The notes under the pieces are model-generated. The model was given only the letters and a program-made list of their open reading frames with translations. It was not told the DNA's origin and searched no databases. Of a DNA stretch of 39,419 nt, positions 19,373-28,112 are shown one piece after another. Numbering within the stretch: position 1 is the first letter of the stretch; each line of letters begins with the position of its first letter. The stretch comes from a virus. The DNA lies in the IMG/VR virus record IMGVR_UViG_3300008993_000095, positions 1 to 39,419 of that record; one strand, 5' to 3'. A program made the position numbers and the translations under genes.

Positions 19373-19644
19373 TTGCTTCTCCCTTCAGCAAAACCTTTAA
19401 AAGTTTTTTGATCTTTAACTTCTTTAGGTTTTTCATTTAAAATATCTTCCTCTATTTGTATACGAGTTAATATTTCAAAAGCATCGAATATTGCTAATTT
19501 TTTTGTTGCAGCAGCATTTTTTAATCTATCAGCGCTTACATCGTCGTCTGAGTCTACAATCTTTTCTTTTGCTACTTTAATTAATTCTTCAACTGCTTTT
19601 TGCCCAGCTTGGATTATTTTCTTTTTCGTTTCCTTTATATTCAT
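19369..19644 (-). CDS. Probable terminase small subunit
   Basis: 91 residues, entirely helical and charged: MNIKETKKKIIQAGQKAVEE, then KNAAATKKLAIFDAFEILTR near residues 42-61. It lacks Cys. It ends with ATGA overlap on the terminase large subunit and begins inside the last 56 bases of the GroES-like gene. Small terminase subunits are usually the gene just before terL and are short helical DNA-binding proteins, which this matches in position, size and composition. No helix-turn-helix is obvious, so the call rests mainly on context. Confidence 0.6.
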   Translation of the reverse strand: MNIKETKKKIIQAGQKAVEELIKVAKEKIVDSDDDVSADRLKNAAATKKLAIFDAFEILTRIQIEEDILNEKPKEVKDQKTFKGFAEGRSK

Positions 19645-20182
19645 GGGTTAAAGCTATATCATTTGATTTCATACAATAAAGTCGTTCACCATCTATAATA
19701 AACTCAAATTCAGAGTTTGGGGTAAACGTAATAAGTGTTCCAGGTGTTATTCCTAGCGCTTCTAAGGTGTTGTTAGTATATTTCACTACACCAACGTTAG
19801 GTTGTTCTTTTCTGTTCTCTAAAAAATGGTTGTTTAAAATTGGTTTTATAAAGCAATAATCTAAGTGCGGTTTTAAGTTATACATGTAAATTTGCTCAGG
19901 AGAACAAAAGCACATATCATCTTTGAAGTAGGTAGAGCTATTACGTTCTCTTCCTTTTTGATCATACCATCTTCTAAAAACATTATGATGTATATAAACT
20001 TCATCACCAACTTTTATTTCTGTAGTATAAGCAGCTGGAGTAGAAACTACAACTGCTTTTTTACTTACAAAAATATGGTTTTCTATACTAGAGTTAATAA
20101 TTAATTCTTTATCATTAACTTTTTTAGTATTGTTATACCTATCTTCAAAAGGTTTAACAATAAAACTATATAGACTTTTCAT
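19589..20182 (-). CDS. Tandem GroES-like (co-chaperonin-like) protein
   Basis: 197 residues containing two GroES-like segments in one chain. Segment 1 (about 5-101) matches the phage's own GroES in order: FIVKPFEDR, a possible mobile loop around KELIIN (25-30), a V-rich strand (KKAVVVS), a GDEVYIHH turn (59-66) and a closing SPEQIYMY strand. Segment 2 (about 108-180) has CFIKPI, no obvious mobile loop, GVVKY, PGTLITFTP, IIDGERLYCM and SNDIAL. A GroES-like beta barrel in phages can be a co-chaperonin or a structural or regulatory adaptation. The gene lies between small hypothetical genes and the terminase, not beside groL, so the role is open. Confidence 0.6.
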   Translation of the reverse strand: MKSLYSFIVKPFEDRYNNTKKVNDKELIINSSIENHIFVSKKAVVVSTPAAYTTEIKVGDEVYIHHNVFRRWYDQKGRERNSSTYFKDDMCFCSPEQIYMYNLKPHLDYCFIKPILNNHFLENRKEQPNVGVVKYTNNTLEALGITPGTLITFTPNSEFEFIIDGERLYCMKSNDIALTHEYKGNEKENNPSWAKSS

Positions 20183-20410
20183 TTAATATTTCAAGTCGTA
20201 CTCTAAAGATACTGCCATATTACGATTAAACTTTTTCCAAGGAAGTATCTCATTATTTTTAGTTATAAAAACGTTGTAAGACTGATCTTCTTCTTTAAAA
20301 ATTATATCGTTAATTATGTGACCACCATAAACTTCTTGACCAACAGAATAATGCATAGCTTCATTCTTATAGTCAGCGCCTATACTAATCTTCCTTATTA
20401 TCTTCGACAT
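20183..20410 (-). CDS. Small conserved hypothetical protein
   Basis: 75 residues from the ATG at 20410 (MSKIIRKISIGADYKNEAMH). An in-frame TTG 9 bases upstream would add three residues and is unlikely. The protein has a short basic N-terminus, a strand-rich middle (GGHIINDIIFKEED) and a hydrophilic C-terminus ending EYDLKY. The start lies inside the 3' end of the preceding coiled-coil gene (26-base overlap), and the following GroES-like gene begins at the next base after the stop. I do not recognise a function. It may be a small regulator or virion component. Confidence 0.6.
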   Translation of the reverse strand: MSKIIRKISIGADYKNEAMHYSVGQEVYGGHIINDIIFKEEDQSYNVFITKNNEILPWKKFNRNMAVSLEYDLKY

Positions 20411-20633
20411 CTTTTTCAATTACAGTATATTCGCCATCTTCAACATTAATGTTAATAGCTCCGTATTCTGCTTCTAAAACTTCTTTGTACTCTTCAATAC
20501 TCTGATTAGCTACTCCAATCTCATGCAACAATCCGTGCTTTTGAGTTTCTAAAACCCCTACATTATTTATTAATTCACTTAATGCTTTTTGTTGCTCTTG
20601 AATTAACTTTAATTCTTCTTCTTTAATTTTCAT
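20385..20633 (-). CDS. Small acidic coiled-coil protein
   Basis: 82 residues. Residues 1-55 are helical with heptad-like spacing (EEELKLIQEQQKALSELINN). The C-terminus is acidic (EKDVEDNKED). Similar short coiled-coil proteins are frequent in marine phages, but I know of no function. It is the first gene after the 61-base gap that contains the inverted repeat at 20663-20690, so it could begin a transcription unit that also includes the GroES-like, terminase and portal genes. Confidence 0.6.
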   Translation of the reverse strand: MKIKEEELKLIQEQQKALSELINNVGVLETQKHGLLHEIGVANQSIEEYKEVLEAEYGAININVEDGEYTVIEKDVEDNKED

Positions 20634-20662
20634 TTGATTTGATTTAATTGTTTATTTATCTG

Positions 20663-20690
20663 TTACTTATATATTTACTTGTATAAGTAA
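20663..20690. repeat. Perfect inverted repeat between gene blocks
   Basis: A 9-bp perfect stem TTACTTATA / TATAAGTAA with a 10-base loop lies in the only sizeable gap between 20633 and 20695. On the plus strand it is followed by TTTTTT, but all genes run on the minus strand, where no T-run follows. It may stabilise or cap the mRNA of the upstream 80-residue gene or be an operator. A terminator is not certain. Confidence 0.5.
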
Positions 20691-20694
20691 TTTT

Positions 20695-20937
20695 TTACTC
20701 TTCTGGCATAGGCTCTGACCAATCTGATGTAGCCATTAAAGCTAAAGCTTCTTCATGAGTAAGTGTACTAACAGGAGTTAAAGATCCATCTGTGATAAAA
20801 CTAGGTTCTACTTGAAAAGATAATAACCCTTGAGTATTTGCTAAGTTTCTACGCATTGTTTGTGCAGTATTTTCGTTTACTTGGCTAAACAATACAATGT
20901 TTGTGTCGGTTAAATTTATTACTATATATGTTGTCAT
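20695..20937 (-). CDS. Small hypothetical protein
   Basis: 80 residues, starting MTTYIVINLTDTNIVLFSQV. Strand-helix-strand-like composition with an acidic C-terminus (SDWSEPMPEE). No Cys-rich or membrane segment. It follows the 1271-residue adhesin-like gene by 13 bases and precedes the inverted repeat, so it probably closes that transcription block. Proteins with this look are common hypotheticals in marine phage genomes in my memory. I cannot assign a role. Confidence 0.6.
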   Translation of the reverse strand: MTTYIVINLTDTNIVLFSQVNENTAQTMRRNLANTQGLLSFQVEPSFITDGSLTPVSTLTHEEALALMATSDWSEPMPEE

Positions 20938-20950
20938 TTTTATTTGTTTA

Positions 20951-23900
20951 TTAAGTCGTGTATACTGTGCCAGTATTTACAAAATTCCAATTTGCATTAG
21001 CTATCACGACTGTTAATATATTCCAAGTACCATTTTCTGGTCCTTCTTGTAAAGTCGCGCCACCTGTATCGGTATCTATTGTAGCGCCAGATTTTTTAAA
21101 TTCCCATACTGATCCACTCCACTCAAAAGTAAAATCAGGAACTGTTACTCCAACTAATTTAGTAGGGTAGCTAGAAGTAGCTGTATCTAAAAAATCAGCA
21201 GTATATAGTTGGATAGCATCTTCGTATTCTTCTTCGATTTCTACAATTTCTACATCTGATGTTAAATAACTTAAAGCTCTACTTATTGTTGTGAAGTGTT
21301 GAACTCCTCCCGAAGAAGTTGGAGCAGATCTATTAACTTTAATCTTAGCGGGATTATTTTGAGCAGTAGCGTTAACTCCACTAGGAAAGTTAGGAGCAGC
21401 GCCACCACTTGCGGAATTATCATCCTTAACACTATTAGCAAATATAGCCCAATTATCACTAAAATTATCGTCTGAAATAGAGTTGTTACTAATAAAAAAC
21501 TGTGCCATATTTGATAGGTTAGCGTTTAATTCCCAGTTATCAAGAGTATTATTAAAGGCAATACACGAAGTTAACATTCCAAACATATTAGTTACTTTAC
21601 TAACATCCCAAGCTGTATAAGTAACACCATTTACAGTTACTTGTTTAGTACTTATATCTTGATTAAAAGCAAAAGCACCCGAAAACATTGTAGACATATT
21701 AGTTACTTTGCTAGTGTTCCAATTTGATATATCTTGATTAAACGCTCTAGCTTGGTAAAAAGCGGTGGCAAAATTAGTTACATTTTGAGTATCCCAAGCT
21801 ACATAAGCAGATCCAGTTGGTGAATTTGCAGCAGATATATATTTCGTGCTAATATCTCTATTAAAAACCGAGCATTGCGAAAACATTTGGTTAATTGATG
21901 TAGATCTTGTTGTAAACCAGTTTGTGATATCACCATTAAAAACAGTATTAGTAGTAAAGGTTAAACTTGTTAAGTTTACTATACCAGCTTCTGATTGACC
22001 TGGTCTTGTACTGCTAGTATCCCAATTGTTTAAATCTTGATTAAATGCTCTTGCCTTGTAAAACAGTCTATTAGCGTTGTTAACCGTACTTATATCCCAG
22101 CTATTAATCGTTGAAGGGTTTGCATTAACAGTGTGATCAAGAAGTTTGTCAAAAGAAGTTCCTTCAAATTTAAGATTATCACTTGCTGTAACTAATATGT
22201 TTATACCCGGCGATTCACTGTACAAATTGAAACTCGTAAAATTTGCTTGACCAAATTGTTTTAAATCAAAAAGCTGAAATTTACTACCCCCATTATCCAC
22301 CCTGAAAAAAACAACTTGCCCTACGTCAGTTGATTTACCTATTTGAATAACTGGACGTGGATATGTGTCAGTATCGTAAGTGTGGCTTAGTCTACCAACA
22401 TTTGGTGAACTTAAAAAGAAAGTGGAGTTAGTTATTGTTTCAACGTTTCCATCACCCCAGTCTACAGTAAATGGATATGTTACGCTAGTTTGCATTCTTG
22501 GAGTAATAAAATCATAACTACTAGTCTCACCTGTTAAATCTAATTCAAAAATAAGTGGATATGGATCACTAGCTTGAGAATCATCTCTATTTGATATTGC
22601 CATATTCTCGCTTAATGCATTATTAAATGAATAAGGAGCTTGTTTTTCTAAAACTAGTGTTGAAGTTCCAGTTGCGTTGGTGCTATATCCAGGTCCGTTA
22701 ACTAAATCATCTTCTGTCATATTAGCTTCACTTACAGCAGCATAATTAGTTTTTGTATTGCTTATAGCAGTCCATATTCCAGTAGAAGAATTAAATCCTG
22801 TCATTACACCTAACTCCCACCAAGCTAAAGGATTTAATGAAGATATATCACCTGGAATACCGTTGTTATACATAGTGGATATTTGAGATGAGCTTAAATT
22901 CGTATTCCAAATAGCCACGTTTGATAACTGTCCATCAAAAAAACCAGTACTATCACCTCTTGCTCCTATTTGTAAATTGTTAACGGCGTTGTATTGAGAG
23001 CTAGTAGAAGTTGGTGTTGTGTCCACTGATTGACCATCAAAATAAAGTTCTAAAGAAGTTGACGGATTAAAAACACCAACAATGTGATGCCAGTTAGTAT
23101 CTGGAGTGTGTGAGTAACCTGCAGATATAAGAGAACTTGCAGTTGGTGCTATATAAAAAGTAATAGTGCCACTGCTAGTCATTCCAAGAAGAAAACCTCT
23201 GCTACCATTATTGCCTAATTTTCCAACACCTCCAGCTGTTGCGCTTCCTCCTTGTCCTTTAAACCAATAACTGACTGTTATAGCTCCAGTAATTTGTAAA
23301 CTACTATCATTACTACAATTAAAAAGTTGATCTGTTCCGTTTAAATCTATTGCCCAAGGACTGTATCCAGAAGTGTATTGTAAGTTGCTTTGAACTAAGT
23401 TAGCTGAAGTCATATTAAAACTTGTTCCATCGTTGCTACCAGCATAATCTTTTATTGTCCAGTCATTACCGTCAAAAGTATCTTGAGCGTTTAGCTTCCA
23501 CCAAGAAACAGGATTTAATGAAGATATATCTACTGGACTTCCGTTATTATAAATAGTAGTTACTTGTGCAGGTGTTAAACCACTATTCCAAAAAGCTACA
23601 TTTGACAACCTACCATTAATAAATGATGAACCTTGGTCTGCTCTTTTTCCTATTTGAAAATTATTATTCCAGCCAGATATAGTAAAAGGTTGAGTAGGAG
23701 TCCAGTTATTTCTTTCTATACCGTTTATATATATTTTTGCGTTAGTACCATCAAAAGCGCCTATAATATGAAACCATTCGCCCGTATTAACATAATTTGA
23801 GAGAGTTATTCTACTGTTATTCCAAGAATCATTTGAACCATCACCTAGCTGAAAAATTAAATCTCCAGCAGAAAAATTTAATCCTGTTCCAAAATTAGAA

Positions 23901-24766
23901 CTACCTTTATTTCCTATAATATCACCACTAAAATTGACAAGATTAGCCCATACTGAATAAGTTATTTCTTGACCTCTTGCCATTGTAGAACCATTTGCAA
24001 AATTTATATAATCACCATCACTAGGGTTAAAATCAAATACATAATCTTGTAAACTATTATTTAGTATACGCCAATCTGTTGAGTCTACAGTTTGTTGTAC
24101 ATCTTTATCTCCTAATGGATAAAAAACCACAGGATTTGGGGTAAGCGCCATTGGATTACCTATTTGAAAATAACCAGCTGAGCTGTTGCCATAAAGAGTA
24201 GAAACTTGACTTTCCGAAAGTGCATAATCAAAAACGCAAACTTGGTCAAGTTCTCCATTGAGAATATTACTGTTTGCTGGACTATATTTTCCTATTGTAT
24301 TAAATTTTAGTGCAGCAGGGGCTGTTATTGTTGTGGTGACTGGGTTAGATCCATCTTTGTAAGTAGTTATTGTAGTACCATCAAATACTATAACAACGTG
24401 ATTCCACACATTCTCAGTTAACGTAACATTTAAGATAATTGAAGCTGATCCATTGTACCAATATAAAACACCAGGTGTATAAGTTCCCCCACCTGTACCT
24501 CCCTCACTCATTGCTAGACCTCCATCTGTTTGTAAACTTCCAGAAAAGAAATATCCATAATTATTTCCACCATAAGTATTTGGATTTGACCAAAATGAAA
24601 AAGAAGCTTGTCCAGATTTTAAGAAATCTGTTTCTGGAAACTCTATAAAATCAGTGCTTGCGTTACTAAACTTCATAGAATAGTTAGAAATCTTACCTTG
24701 ATTAGATTCGTCTACATTCCAGCTATTTGGAATACGCCATTGTTTGTCTACAAATTCTGTTGCCAT
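20951..24766 (-). CDS. Adhesin-like tail fibre protein: three LamG domains, PKD-like and BspA/DUF285 repeats
   Basis: 1271 residues. LamG/concanavalin-like domains lie at about 28-193, 241-407 and 471-634. The last two share a repeated seam (LSNVA(F/I)WN, then NNGxPxDISSLNP), and the coding DNA there has 20-base identical repeats. A PKD-like segment with VDWGDG sits near 735-810. BspA/DUF285-type 26-residue repeats (FNQDISNWNTSKVTNMSTMF) fill about 886-1095, with a unique C-terminus after about 1120. Such domains bind glycans and proteins at cell surfaces, so a receptor-binding fibre is likely. No signal peptide is seen, which suits a virion protein. The next fibre gene upstream has the same modules in another order. 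Confidence 0.8.
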   Translation of the reverse strand: MATEFVDKQWRIPNSWNVDESNQGKISNYSMKFSNASTDFIEFPETDFLKSGQASFSFWSNPNTYGGNNYGYFFSGSLQTDGGLAMSEGGTGGGTYTPGVLYWYNGSASIILNVTLTENVWNHVVIVFDGTTITTYKDGSNPVTTTITAPAALKFNTIGKYSPANSNILNGELDQVCVFDYALSESQVSTLYGNSSAGYFQIGNPMALTPNPVVFYPLGDKDVQQTVDSTDWRILNNSLQDYVFDFNPSDGDYINFANGSTMARGQEITYSVWANLVNFSGDIIGNKGSSNFGTGLNFSAGDLIFQLGDGSNDSWNNSRITLSNYVNTGEWFHIIGAFDGTNAKIYINGIERNNWTPTQPFTISGWNNNFQIGKRADQGSSFINGRLSNVAFWNSGLTPAQVTTIYNNGSPVDISSLNPVSWWKLNAQDTFDGNDWTIKDYAGSNDGTSFNMTSANLVQSNLQYTSGYSPWAIDLNGTDQLFNCSNDSSLQITGAITVSYWFKGQGGSATAGGVGKLGNNGSRGFLLGMTSSGTITFYIAPTASSLISAGYSHTPDTNWHHIVGVFNPSTSLELYFDGQSVDTTPTSTSSQYNAVNNLQIGARGDSTGFFDGQLSNVAIWNTNLSSSQISTMYNNGIPGDISSLNPLAWWELGVMTGFNSSTGIWTAISNTKTNYAAVSEANMTEDDLVNGPGYSTNATGTSTLVLEKQAPYSFNNALSENMAISNRDDSQASDPYPLIFELDLTGETSSYDFITPRMQTSVTYPFTVDWGDGNVETITNSTFFLSSPNVGRLSHTYDTDTYPRPVIQIGKSTDVGQVVFFRVDNGGSKFQLFDLKQFGQANFTSFNLYSESPGINILVTASDNLKFEGTSFDKLLDHTVNANPSTINSWDISTVNNANRLFYKARAFNQDLNNWDTSSTRPGQSEAGIVNLTSLTFTTNTVFNGDITNWFTTRSTSINQMFSQCSVFNRDISTKYISAANSPTGSAYVAWDTQNVTNFATAFYQARAFNQDISNWNTSKVTNMSTMFSGAFAFNQDISTKQVTVNGVTYTAWDVSKVTNMFGMLTSCIAFNNTLDNWELNANLSNMAQFFISNNSISDDNFSDNWAIFANSVKDDNSASGGAAPNFPSGVNATAQNNPAKIKVNRSAPTSSGGVQHFTTISRALSYLTSDVEIVEIEEEYEDAIQLYTADFLDTATSSYPTKLVGVTVPDFTFEWSGSVWEFKKSGATIDTDTGGATLQEGPENGTWNILTVVIANANWNFVNTGTVYTT
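22830..23530 (-). repeat. Direct repeat inside the LamG modules
   Basis: The 20-base string GGATTTAATGAAGATATATC (plus strand) occurs at 22830-22849 and again at 23511-23530, 681 bases apart, matching the spacing of adjacent LamG modules. It encodes the shared DISSLNP seam. Two identical copies indicate a fairly recent module duplication. Confidence 0.75.
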
Positions 24767-24775
24767 ATATATTTT

Positions 24776-27517
24776 TTAATCTCCCATTCTGTTCCAGTAA
24801 ACTAAGTTACCACCTAATCCATCATACTTAGATAAATCAACTGTTTCGTTTGTGACGCCTAATCTTCCGTTATAAATATCTAATATTTGAGCATCTGTTA
24901 GTGTTGTATTCCATACAGCCATTTCATCTATTTTACCTAATAGGTTGAAAGTGTTATTAGGATAGCCTGATATTCTAGTTAATGCTGTTGGATACCTTGA
25001 AGTGGCTGCAGTAGAGTTCATTTTTTGACCATTTATATAGAAATCCAAACCAGTGCTAGATTGAGCTATAGCCAAGTGATACCATTCGTTAGCGTTAAAA
25101 TCTACAGATGTTGTCATACTGGTAATTCCTGCAGCATCTCTTACATACATCTGAATTTTACCAGCTGCCGTTTCGTCTATATATGGGAAATATTGACCTT
25201 GTTTAGAAAATAAAACTGTTAATGTTCTATTTCCGCCAGTTGGACCTCCAATATCAGGAGAATTAAACCACATAGTTAAGGTACTATTAGGGCTTGGGAT
25301 ATCAAAAGGATCCATTGTTAAATTATCATTAATTCCATCAAAATTAAACGAAAAGTTGTTAGCTATTAACGGTATTGTAGCTGTAAAATTAACTTCGTTA
25401 TAACAACCATCAGTTAGTGTATATCTTATAACTCCATTTCCACTAGTGGCTGCTGTAATAGTAGGACTAGCTGGTGTTGAATTATCTATAGTAGCTACAC
25501 TAGATGGTGTTACCGTCCAAGTACCATCCGTTGCAACACCTGAAGCAAAAGTAATATTCTGTGTAGTTCCGGTAGGTGAAACATAGTTTGGTATAGAGAA
25601 ATACGGAGCTTCTGAAGCTAAAGTCCCAAACGTCCATCCATTTGAAATTAATGTGCTATAGTCGTTACTTACTAAAGCTTGAGGCCCTGAATATTTACAA
25701 TTATCTAAAACAATATCTGCATCTGCGCCTGGTGTGTCTAAAGTATTTTCTAATGCTCTTAACAAATTATTTGTTTGGCAAGGGTTTAATGCGTTCCAAA
25801 GAGTAGTACTAGTTCCAGTCGATCCAGGACCTTTTACTTTATAAAACATATTTCCGAATGTGGAACCACTTGCTAAATCTGCTCCCGCAAAACTCATATT
25901 AGTAGGTAGGTTTATATCTGTTGTTGCTGGATCAGTATCTTGGGATCCTTTAACTAAAGAAAATGAAGACAAAAAATCGTCACATTGAGAAAAGTCTACA
26001 TTGTTGCTAAAAGAAATTTTTCTTACTATAGCATTACTGAAAGCATTATCCATAGCATTGGCTCCTGATATAGTCATTGTTCCAGGGAAATTTAAATGAG
26101 AATCTGTATTAGAAAAAACTATATTGTTGAAAGCGTAGTATAAACTTATGTTAGATCCAAAAGTAACTGAACTAAAATCTAAATTAGTAGAGAATCTAGC
26201 GGCTCTAAAAGTATTTACAAGAGTAGTTTGAGCTGATAAATCTAGCTCTGCTAAGTTTGGAGCTGCACCATAAGAACTAGTAAGAAGACTTCCTACATCT
26301 CTAAAAGAACTTCCAAATCCATTTAAAGACAAGTCAAGGCTGTTCATAAAAGCATCGCTTAAGTTATCTAATGGATCAATAGCTAAGTTTCTTTGGTAGA
26401 ACATAAATATTGCAATTGAAGTTATTAAAGGAGAAGCAATTAATGTACTCAGTCCTATTATATTTTTTAATCCAAGTGTGGAATGAGTGGTGGAGTTTGC
26501 AAATGCATAAGCAAATGTAGTAATAGTAGAAGTATTTAAGTTAGATATGTTTAATGTATATTTGTATATATCAATTCCATTAGCAGCAGGCAAATTAGGC
26601 CCACCATTTATTTCATAAAACATAGCACTTGCGCTAGTGGAAGCATTAAAATCTGTCCACCCAGAAACATCTAATACAGGATCTTCACCTGTTATGACCG
26701 ATGATCTAAATAAATTTGCGATACTGGTTAATGTACTTAGTCCGTTAAGACCAGTTCCAAAAACCCAATTAGTAAAATTACTTAAAGGGTTTATTCTTGA
26801 ATTCATAAACATTTTCTCCATCACTGATAAGCTTCCTCCAGTAAAGTTTAACTCTTTTAAATGAAAAATACAACCATCAGTTACAGAAGTACCTACTCCT
26901 GAAAAAGCTTCTCCCCAAGACCCTGTTCTAGGGGTTAATTTAGGTAAGTATAGATTCTCTATTAAGACACAGCCAAAAGCAAATCGATATAAAGTAGAGC
27001 CTAGAGAGATATCCCAATTTCTTGTGTCTATAGACGCTAAAGATGTACACTCTTGAAAACAAGATGTTAAATTTACCGAAGCAAGTCCTTTAAATTTTCC
27101 AGTGTCAAAAGAAGTTAAGTTAACGCAATCTTTAAATGCACTATTAAGACTATACCAATCATTATCGCCCCAAGAAGTTATTTTTTTAACCATAGCTTTA
27201 CCTTGCTTGGTTGCTAAAACTGAAAAATTATTAACAGGTATACTAGTACCTGATTTATTTATTTTTATAACGTATGTACCTGTATTAGCGTAAGTATGAC
27301 TAGGTGTAGTTGTGCTAAGTGTTTGGTCAGGCCCTTCACCCCAATTGATTTTAAAGTTAGGTGCTCCACTACTTCCATTTTTTGTTTCTAAATCTATAGT
27401 GTCACCTGCATTAGATACTAAAACCTCAAAAACAAACTCAGGCTTATCTACAACAGCACCAGGTCTAATAGGTGTTGAGTGATAGTAAATTGGCGTACCT
27501 ATTCCAATTGCTCCCAT
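24776..27517 (-). CDS. Adhesin-like tail fibre protein: PKD-like, BspA/DUF285-like, Ig-like and LamG domains
   Basis: 913 residues. A PKD-like segment with INWGEG near residues 57-62 follows a 25-residue N-terminal part (MGAIGIGTPIYYHSTPIRPG), perhaps the attachment end. Residues about 100-640 are leucine/serine/phenylalanine-rich repeats of BspA/DUF285 style (SAFKDCVNLTSFDTGKFKG and many similar). A beta-sandwich-like segment (about 650-719) with VATIDNSTPASPTITAA comes next. The C-terminus from about residue 720 is a LamG domain ending KIDEMAVWNTTLTDAQILDI. It is encoded 9 bases before the 1271-residue paralogue. A glycan-binding tail fibre or host-surface adhesin of the virion is the best reading. 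Confidence 0.75.
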   Translation of the reverse strand: MGAIGIGTPIYYHSTPIRPGAVVDKPEFVFEVLVSNAGDTIDLETKNGSSGAPNFKINWGEGPDQTLSTTTPSHTYANTGTYVIKINKSGTSIPVNNFSVLATKQGKAMVKKITSWGDNDWYSLNSAFKDCVNLTSFDTGKFKGLASVNLTSCFQECTSLASIDTRNWDISLGSTLYRFAFGCVLIENLYLPKLTPRTGSWGEAFSGVGTSVTDGCIFHLKELNFTGGSLSVMEKMFMNSRINPLSNFTNWVFGTGLNGLSTLTSIANLFRSSVITGEDPVLDVSGWTDFNASTSASAMFYEINGGPNLPAANGIDIYKYTLNISNLNTSTITTFAYAFANSTTHSTLGLKNIIGLSTLIASPLITSIAIFMFYQRNLAIDPLDNLSDAFMNSLDLSLNGFGSSFRDVGSLLTSSYGAAPNLAELDLSAQTTLVNTFRAARFSTNLDFSSVTFGSNISLYYAFNNIVFSNTDSHLNFPGTMTISGANAMDNAFSNAIVRKISFSNNVDFSQCDDFLSSFSLVKGSQDTDPATTDINLPTNMSFAGADLASGSTFGNMFYKVKGPGSTGTSTTLWNALNPCQTNNLLRALENTLDTPGADADIVLDNCKYSGPQALVSNDYSTLISNGWTFGTLASEAPYFSIPNYVSPTGTTQNITFASGVATDGTWTVTPSSVATIDNSTPASPTITAATSGNGVIRYTLTDGCYNEVNFTATIPLIANNFSFNFDGINDNLTMDPFDIPSPNSTLTMWFNSPDIGGPTGGNRTLTVLFSKQGQYFPYIDETAAGKIQMYVRDAAGITSMTTSVDFNANEWYHLAIAQSSTGLDFYINGQKMNSTAATSRYPTALTRISGYPNNTFNLLGKIDEMAVWNTTLTDAQILDIYNGRLGVTNETVDLSKYDGLGGNLVYWNRMGD

Positions 27518-27520
27518 ATT

Positions 27521-28111
27521 TTAATATAGAGCTATAAATTCTCCAGCGTCGGTATTGGCTGGAACAATTCTTTTTATTAATATCGGTAAAAACGATCCTG
27601 AAGTTAAGTTTTTAAACACAACCGTGGATCCGTCTTTGCTGCCTTCCATAACAACTTCTACATTGGCCCCATTAGTATCTACATCTCCAACATATAAACA
27701 ACAACCTCTTTCTTGAGTATTTGGTATATCTATATTTGTTACAGTAGCTGTAAAACCTGTTCCATCAACTGAATTTGTCGCTGCTTGAGATATAGCTTGT
27801 GATAAAGGGTATGTTGCTCCAGGGGTTGTGATGCTGTAATCTGTTATTACTCCTCCTGCACCATCTGCTATAGCAGTAGCTGCTAAAACAGTCAATACGG
27901 CCCTATCGCCTACAACACCGCCAGTTGGCGTTGTAAAAGTTATAGTATCTCCTACTAAGTATAAAGTTCCTCCACTAGTCATGTTTATACCGTGATTTGC
28001 GTCTGAATTATTTATAGCTCCTATTACTATTTCTTTAGCATCGTGAGCAAATACCCTTGGTTGAGCTTGAAAGTTTCCTTCTAAACCCCTTAATTGACTT
28101 GTTTGTATCAT
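27521..28111 (-). CDS. Probable virion surface or fibre-base protein with GGSGY-type insertion
   Basis: 196 residues. The N-terminus (TSQLRGLEGNFQAQPRVFAH) and C-terminus (VEVVMEGSKDGSTVVFKNLT) look like a compact beta protein. Between about residues 40 and 130 is an insertion with YLVGDTITFTTP and DGAGGVITDYSITTPGATYP. This recalls the GGSGY-type repeats in the large tail protein and the connector, but the match is weaker. Position between the holin-like gene and the two adhesin-like genes suggests a fibre base or a head decoration. No enzymatic motif. I do not recognise a named family. Confidence 0.6.
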   Translation of the reverse strand: MIQTSQLRGLEGNFQAQPRVFAHDAKEIVIGAINNSDANHGINMTSGGTLYLVGDTITFTTPTGGVVGDRAVLTVLAATAIADGAGGVITDYSITTPGATYPLSQAISQAATNSVDGTGFTATVTNIDIPNTQERGCCLYVGDVDTNGANVEVVMEGSKDGSTVVFKNLTSGSFLPILIKRIVPANTDAGEFIALY

Positions 28112-28112
28112 T

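Noticed and set aside
20411-20419. TTG start for the 75-residue protein
   Set aside because: An ATG three codons later is a better start, and no Shine-Dalgarno supports TTG.
20663-20690. Terminator for minus-strand genes
   Set aside because: The T-run lies on the wrong strand, so I list it as an inverted repeat only.
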